From Epiperipatus broadwayi (Eukaryota; Onychophora; Udeonychophora; Euonychophora; Peripatidae), in contig JAQFVV010000031.1 in the NCBI GenBank assembly GCA_028023455.1, positions 4,282,001 through 4,346,000 of the forward strand: a DNA stretch of 64,000 nucleotides, read 5' to 3'. The notes beneath the pieces were generated by a model. The model was given only the letters and a program-made list of their open reading frames with translations. It was not told where the DNA came from and searched no databases. The position numbers were made by a program, and so were the translations under genes. How positions within the stretch are numbered: the first letter of the stretch is position 1; each line of letters opens with the position of its first letter. This document shows, piece by piece, positions 57,795 through 64,000 of the stretch.

Positions 57795-59545
57795 TAAAAG
57801 TAATATTAATTAGCAATATTTTTCAGATTATTATTTACATTTCTTAAGTAAAGCATATATTTTATTTGTAAAAATTTTAAGCAAAATGATAATAAGAATG
57901 TTTTACAATATTTTATTATAACTGTTTGTATGTGCTATTTTTTATTTTAAAATACTTTTTAGATATGTGTATGCAAAAAACTATTTACATCATTTTATTG
58001 TAAATTTTAGTCATTCTATTTAATTAGTTTCTTGTATAGTATGTATTATCTCTTCTCTTTGTGAAGTAGAAATGGCCATAGTTGTAGCAAATGGCTGCTT
58101 TTGTTATTGCTGATATATATGTATTTTTTAAAAAAGGATCTTGCCAATTATTTGGATTAAACAGAGATGCACCCCCACCCCCCCATTATTGCTTTTCATT
58201 TAAAACTGTTTTAACATTCTGCACTCCCCAATTCATACAAGCAAAAAAAAGTATTTCTATATTTGTTAAGTAGTGTTGATGAAAGATATATGGCACTTTT
58301 TAACAAAATGAATAATGTTTGGAGGAACTAATTGTCCCATATTTTTGACTCTTAGAACTCAAAGCAGAATATTGTCTTTCCTGATTAATTATATAAAATA
58401 ATAAACCAAGCAGATTTAAAACAGTCTTAATAATAATACTGAATTTGATAAAAGGATATAATGTACTTATGGATTGATTAGTTGCCAGTGATAGTCCACA
58501 AGGAAAGTGAATATGCATTTTTGAGTATGTGATAGTGAATAATTTTTTAAGGTACAGTAGGGCTATAATATTTGCCACAATTTGTTACAAGCCTCTCTCG
58601 CATACATTGAACTTTGGATTTAATAGCTCATATTTTGTTGATAAACTTTGACTCCAATAGAGTACATATTATTTTACTGAGCTGTAAATGCACAGTACTT
58701 GTTATGGGCACATATATGTAACATAGGTACTTTTTATAGGTATAGTATGCATATACAAATTAACATTATAGTATAAGAAAAATTACAAATAATAATAATA
58801 ATGTAATTATTAAAAATAAATTGAGGGTGCATATGTATATATATTGTGTGTGTTCACTCATTTGTATTTACTCAAAAAATAAAAATGATACAAACTTACT
58901 GCATCATATCTTTTTTTAAAAAAATAAAATGAATAGCAAAATATTATACTTTTATCGCAATTAAACACACTTTGGATGATGTTCTTTTTCTTCAATAATT
59001 TTTTTGCCCTATGAAATTGCTATAGCAGTCTTGTTATCAGCATACTACAGCCTCTATAATTATTTTGTTGATTTTAAGTCTATATCGACTTCAGATTATC
59101 TATAGTCATCCCTACTTGCTTGCCATTATCCAATTTAAATTCTTAATTAAACATTTTACAAACTTTAAGCTTTCTGTTGTAATTTAAGAACTTTTTATAA
59201 TTCTTTTATTCTTCTGCTACTAAATACTAGTTTTCATTTTATTCCTTGAGAAAAATACTTTACAAATTTTCGCTTATGCCACATTGGGAAAGGAATAAAA
59301 CAAAGCAAATCATAAAATGTGCTTTCATATATCCCAAATAAATATTATTAATAAACATAATTGCTTACAGTGTTTTGAAATGGAAAAATGGCTACTGCTA
59401 TATTATAAAATTTATTAAATTTACGAGTTATAATGATTTTATTATTTTTTTTTTTAATAGCTTATAACTGAAATAGTATATATTGATGCAGTATATATTG
59501 GATTTCACTGTGTTTATGTCTATCATTAGCATAAAATGCAAAAAA
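57795..59545. other. AT-rich sequence without recognised genes
   Basis: The open stretches at 58,091-58,273 and 58,300-58,578 have no recognisable domain. Confidence 0.4.
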
Positions 59546-59565
59546 TATAGAATTGTGTATTGATT

Positions 59566-59681
59566 TTTTTTCTCCATATATCAAAAGCATCGGTCAGGAA
59601 GCAAGCCCACGACAACCGTCTGCAAGCAACTGCTTGCTTGCATGGCGGTTGCACTGACATCTTGGCTACCAATGCTTGACT
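59566..59681 (-). mobile_element. tRNA-derived SINE, copy 4 (minus strand)
   Basis: On the minus strand it reads gtcaagcattggtagccaag, a tRNA-like body with an enlarged variable region, and a tail. It is the most diverged copy, with a degraded box B (gcttgcttcctg). It is flanked by aattgtgtattgatt (59,551-59,565) and aattgtgtattaatt (59,682-59,696), 14 of 15 bases alike. Confidence 0.85.
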
Positions 59682-59689
59682 AATTGTGT

Positions 59690-60640
59690 ATTAATTCAAG
59701 TTAAAAGAAACAAGTTTGACAGATAAAATGGAAGAAGAAACATTAAAATGCATATATGTTATATGGAAATCAAAAATAGGATTTTATAAAGAAAAATGAT
59801 TTTTTTGTGTTTAATTTTCAAATAATGATTTGGCTTTAAGAATTTCATTTATTATCAGAATAGTTTTAAAAATTATAAAAAGTAATGTTCAGTTATAGTG
59901 TTTGCTTAAAAATTAAATATTTATTCAATCTATTTTAAAAATTATTATATTATGGTAGAATATTACAAATATTTAGTAATTTGGATTCTAATCTGATTTT
60001 TTTTTAGTTTGATATTCTTAAATTTTCTAATCCAAAGTTAGTCATTTTAGTAGGCATCTACATATTCAAGACATGAAATTTCTGGATTAAAATTCCATAA
60101 AAAGATTTCTTGCACCATGTTTATTTCTAAATATAATAATTTCAAAATGTGTAAATTCACACACACACACACATACAGATAACAAGTGTCTAAGTAATTT
60201 AAGTATGAAAGCCATTTTCTGACAAATTGAATTATTATTATAATAGTTTGAAAATGTTTAAACTTCAATTTTAATGTCCTATATTGATAAATAATATATC
60301 AGCGATTCTCAACTTAGATAATGTATCAGTTTTTATGTAAAAATATATATAAATCTTTATTGCTGTGACTTAATGGAGTGTATTTCTGCTTGTTATTGTA
60401 TTCACAGGTGTATTGTGAAAATGTTTTATAGTCACCGTTAATTTTATAATGATTTTAATTTATCCTACTGCTAATGAATGAAATTTCCTTCCCCTCCCTT
60501 TTGTTTTGTACATTTAAATTAAATTGACTAATCAATTTTGATTGCTATAATAAAGAAATAGTTAGTTTGATACTAATGAATGATAGAAAGATATTTCCCT
60601 CTTCTCTTTTAACGCCTTGCATTGTTATTCATTTTGAAGA
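59690..60640. other. AT-rich sequence with an (AC)n run
   Basis: No gene. A CA dinucleotide run lies at 60,157-60,172. Confidence 0.45.
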
Positions 60641-60659
60641 ATAAGATATATTTTGAATA

Positions 60660-60770
60660 GTCAAGCGTTGTTAGCCCAGAGGTCAGCGCAGCGGCCTTGC
60701 AAGCAAACAGTTGGTTGCAGATAGTTTTTGCAGATTCGCCCCCAGCCGATGCTGACACATGGAAAAAAAG
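60660..60770 (+). mobile_element. tRNA-derived SINE, copy 5
   Basis: gtcaagcgttgttagcccag is followed by the anticodon-type hairpin (ttgcaagcaa), an expanded variable region and box B-like GATTCGCCCCC, then tgacacatggaaaaaaag. It is flanked by a perfect 15-base repeat gatatattttgaata (60,645-60,659 and 60,771-60,785). Confidence 0.9.
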
Positions 60771-60789
60771 GATATATTTTGAATATTCT

Positions 60790-61425
60790 TTCATACTTTT
60801 TGTAAACTTTATATATGGCCAGTATTTTTTGCAAAAGTATGGATTTATGTTGTCAGATCATATGAAGAAAAAAAAGACCAGATAAATATTTGACTAAAAT
60901 AAATTAACGTGAATGGTATAAATTTTAATGCAGTAAATTATTTCATATTTTGTATTTAGTTGATATAAAAAGTTGAAATGCTTTATTTTTATCATAGAAT
61001 GAAAATGCTAAAATGAATAGAAGTGGGAAGCTTATTGCAATTAAACTTTAGTTTTAAGGTATATCATCTAACAAAGTTTTTATTTTATTACTGTTTTACA
61101 TCTTTAATTATATTAACTATATCTATATTAGAATCAGTTTAACAATGTCACTGATTGAGGTAATCACTCATTCAATTAACTTCGCTAATTTACTTTAATA
61201 ATTTCATAATCATAAATACAGCAACTAAATAAATTATTCATTTTATATAAAAGAAAAAAATACTAATTGGCTAAAATCAACACAATATATTATTTAATAG
61301 TTTAATGTCAAGTACAGTAATAATAATTATTGAATTGTTGTTTTTTTTTTTTTTTAAAAAAAAAAGAAAAAGCACAATCTTAATAAAATATTTTAAAGCT
61401 AATATTTCAATAATAATTTAATTAG
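60790..61425. other. AT-rich sequence without recognised features
   Basis: Only a T/A homopolymer run near 61,340-61,370. Confidence 0.45.
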
Positions 61426-61429
61426 AGAA

Positions 61430-61640
61430 GATTTGAACCCAGACTTTCAAACTCCCTTCAGTCATCCACTCCATCTTATACAACTGATACTCATGACGCA
61501 TACATGTGAAAAGGATAAATGATCTCCAATATAAGTATTTTGTGCTGAACCAGCACTCATCAGTTGGTCTGGGTTCAAATTCCTTCTAATTACATCTAGT
61601 TTAAGTATATTTACTATGCATTTAAATATTAATTTAAACA
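61430..61640 (-). mobile_element. Hammerhead repeat, family 2, head-to-head fused copy
   Basis: 61,568 down to 61,430 is a minus-strand copy running from the ribozyme through to box B (GGGTTCAAATCTTC near 61,440). Immediately beside the ribozyme, 61,569-61,640 is the box B and tail part of the same family in the plus orientation (gggttcaaattccttc). The two halves are thus joined head to head, as in family 1. Confidence 0.7.
61524..61568 (-). ncRNA. Hammerhead ribozyme with mutated core (family 2)
   Basis: On the minus strand ACCAA, CTGATGA (61,563-61,557) and a perfect GTGCT/AGCAC stem II are present, but the invariant GAA after stem II reads AAA and stem III is degraded. It is expected to be inactive. 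Confidence 0.65.
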
Positions 61641-61757
61641 ATTCTATATACAATTATTATAGACAGTTCAAAGTTTATAATCCTGTTCTCGTGCCACATT
61701 TCTTTACGAACAACCTTCATCTATAGGGGAATAACACTTATTTTCCTTAATTCATAG

Positions 61758-61937
61758 GGTACTGATTTAGACTGCGCTGTCCACTACTTTGAATTCTAAG
61801 GACTAAAATCACCATTGACACATCCAAGTGATAAATGACATTAAATAATCCACACAGAGTCTCTTGGATATGTCAGTGGTGGTTTTGTATCATCAGAATT
61901 TCAAAATGGCAGAAAGCACACTCTAAATCGGTCCAAT
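61758..61937. mobile_element. Compact palindromic MITE with AAATCGG-type ends
   Basis: Ends (actgatttagactgcgct and agcacactctaaatcggt) are inverted relatives, and the interior pairs through ccactactttgaattct / agaatttcaaaatgg. It matches both ends of the larger element at 45,068-46,220. Confidence 0.65.
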
Positions 61938-62430
61938 CAAACCAAGCTTATAATTTTGAAATACTAAAAGCTTATAACTTCTAAAATACGAATTTTATTA
62001 CAATATATGCCTATAACAGCATGTTGAAATAACTAAAATTGATCAAATCAAACTTATAATTTTGAAATATTAAAAGCTTATAACTTCTAAAATACAACTT
62101 TTATTTCAGTAATGATGGAGTTTTGTGCTGAAGTATGCAAGAAGGGGGAAGGATATTTTTGACAATACAAGAAGTCCGATCAAACCAAGCTTATAACTTT
62201 GAAGTACTAAAAGCTTATAACTTCTAAAATGCAAATTTTATAATATATGTCTATAACCACATGTTAAAATAATGTAAAATTGATCAAACCAAGCTTATAA
62301 TTTTGAAATATTAAAAGCTTATAACTTCTAAAATATGACTTTTATTATAATATATGCCTATAACCACATGTTGAAATGATGTAAAATTGATCAAACCTTG
62401 CTGTTTATAATTTTGAAATACTAAAAATAA
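61930..62430 (+). repeat. Satellite-like tandem array, about 105-bp unit
   Basis: Five units start with tcaaaccaagcttataa or a variant at about 61,936, 62,041, 62,178, 62,282 and 62,389. Most contain ttataacttctaaaata, and the unit is roughly 105 bases. The second spacing is longer because of an insert of about 30 bases. Related units lie at 45,229-45,480 inside the larger relative of the adjacent MITE, so the array belongs to that transposon family. Confidence 0.8.
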
Positions 62431-62439
62431 TGTGTACAC

Positions 62440-62660
62440 AGATTTTGTACGTGATTTTTTTTTGGCAAAAAAAAAAAAATGCATACATGAATCTTGTACA
62501 TGGTATTTTGGCAAGATTTACAAAGTTTTGGGAAGGTTGATACAAATGTGAACACCTGCAATAGGTCTAATACATGCTCCATGTTGCAGGACTAAAAATA
62601 AATAAAAGTAAAAACAATATATTTATCATTTTCAATAAGAAATGTATAATTTGACTTGGA
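62440..62660. other. Unassigned sequence
   Basis: No feature recognised. Confidence 0.4.
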
Positions 62661-62664
62661 CACT

Positions 62665-63370
62665 AACAACTTTTAAGAACATTTGAACTCAAAAAAAAAA
62701 AGTGATTTGTGATCTTAATGAAGAACTTTTGAAAGCAAAAACAACAACTATGATTTACAATCTTAATGAAATGACAGCATTACCCAAAAAAAATTGTTAG
62801 TTTAAATATGCATTAAACAAATAGTAAATGATTTTAGTTTTTAAATAATATTTATAAAAAAAACTTTAACTATATATACAACTTCACAACTTTTAAGAAC
62901 AACATTCCCAATCAAAAAAAAAAGTGATATGTGATCTTAATGAAAAATCGCCATTATACAAAAAAAATTGTTATTAAATATCAGTAAATGATTTTAGTTT
63001 TTAAGTAATATTTATAAAAACACATTAAGTATACTCATATGATATTTACCATGTAATATATAACAGGAATTGTCACATATTAAAACAGAACAAAAACCAC
63101 AAAAAAAAAAAAATCCATATTAATTATGAGCCTGAAAATGTCAAAGTATTACAAAAAAATTGGATTGCGTTGATAAAGAAAAACACGTTTCCACATGAAC
63201 AGGGATTTGCAACAGAAATGCTAATAAACATATTTTTTGTTATAAATAAATTAAACCAAAAAAAAAAAAAATAAGGAACAAAAATCACACAACCATATTA
63301 ATTATGAGACTGAAAATGTAGAAATATTATGAAAAAAAAGTTCACATTTATAAAGAAAAACACATTCTAC
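62665..63370. repeat. Two sets of diverged local direct repeats
   Basis: Set 1: caacttttaagaaca, then an A run, gtgatytgtgatcttaatga and taaatgattttagttttta, at 62,667-62,860 and again at 62,885-63,025. Set 2: catattaattatgagcctg or its variant, with ataaagaaaaacac, at 63,115-63,195 and 63,293-63,370. Both are non-coding. Confidence 0.65.
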
Positions 63371-64000
63371 ACATATACTCAGAGGGTTTATTTCCTTTTA
63401 ATTTGAAGTCATCATGACATTCCACATTTATTGTGGGTATGAAAAGGCCTCTTACTTCCCCTAAGTTGCAGGTTTAATACCAAAGTACCGGCCCAACTTT
63501 ATCATTTCTGGTGCTCAAATTTTTAATGAACTCCTAAATAATAAACCATTCCATTACTTATTTATTTTATGTTTTTCAGATTTTAATCATTTTATTTATT
63601 GTAGTACATAGATGAAAAATTATACTTCTTTAATTTTAAGGTGTGTTTAACAAAATTTTCATTTTATTAGTGTTTTTTATACAGTACAGATATTAACTTC
63701 ACTTTCAAATTACTACTTTTTAACTCAAAAGTGGACAAGTTTCAAAACTGTCATAGTCTATCTCTCCCATTAAGATATTTCTTCAATAAAAACATACTTT
63801 TCTTTTTCTCAAATTTCATTTCTCTACTCTATTTATAGTGGGAATATATATATCCATGTTGACTTATTGTTATTTTTCTAAAAAAAAATTAGTTCTAGTC
63901 ACTGCTAATCATTATAAATATAAACTTTTTTTCCCCCAAATATTTTGATTACCTCAAAATAATTCAAAAAATAATATAATCAATCTACCTGTTTTTCTCC
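63371..64000. other. AT-rich sequence without recognised features
   Basis: Nothing supportable seen to the end of the window. Confidence 0.45.

Overview
The window is very AT-rich, with roughly a quarter G+C judged by eye. CpG is scarce in most of it. It is full of poly-A/T runs, microsatellites and decayed retroelements. It is nuclear DNA from an invertebrate animal. The supporting signs are Penelope-like elements with GIY-YIG endonucleases, RTE-type LINEs, a tRNA-derived SINE, hAT, mariner and Tigger relics, and hammerhead-ribozyme repeats. I cannot name the phylum. I found no intact host protein-coding gene. Every protein-like stretch I recognise belongs to a mobile element, and all but one short endonuclease frame are broken.

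Layout. 0-2.6 kb keeps its CpGs and holds a nested pair of foldback repeats (496-1837, interrupted by 867-1690). 4.65-6.2 kb is a cluster of a hammerhead-bearing tandem repeat and three palindromic elements. 15.3-17.05 kb (minus) and 18.2-20.05 kb (plus) are Penelope-like elements; the second is split by a SINE with a perfect target-site duplication. 20.56-22.0 kb is an RTE LINE (minus) with its endonuclease but without its RT core. 22.7-27.0 kb combines a Tigger transposase relic, an LTR-like promoter block and an intact GIY-YIG frame, and a diverged partial copy lies at 33.8-35.4 kb. 27.3-29.09 kb is a third Penelope-like element (minus), abutting a 5'-truncated LINE (plus, 29.09-29.93 kb). 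36.4-37.47 kb is a local duplication in which one copy carries a hAT element, so the other copy preserves the empty site. 41.8-42.8 kb is the best-preserved hammerhead foldback, with a SINE directly beside it. A mariner relic, several foldbacks, a hAT MITE, a 0.7 kb duplication, a second hammerhead family and three more SINEs fill 44-62.5 kb. 55.9-57.8 kb is a CpG-retaining block with a TATA box and is the best candidate for the 5' end of a host gene.

The most interesting system is two unrelated repeat families that carry type I hammerhead ribozymes. Family 1 (repeat period 367 bp) has two identical, apparently complete ribozymes at 42,286-42,340 and 42,653-42,707. Family 2 (period about 435 bp) has a good ribozyme at 54,668-54,711 and damaged ones near 5,069 and 61,524. 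Both show partial tandem repetition, both include head-to-head inverted copies, and family 1 is flanked by 9-13 bp direct repeats. This looks like retrozymes, non-autonomous RNAs thought to circularise through the ribozyme. The Penelope-like elements in the same window are the obvious candidate source of reverse transcriptase. A third repeat (867-1690) has the same inverted, partly tandem architecture but no hammerhead that I can recognise.
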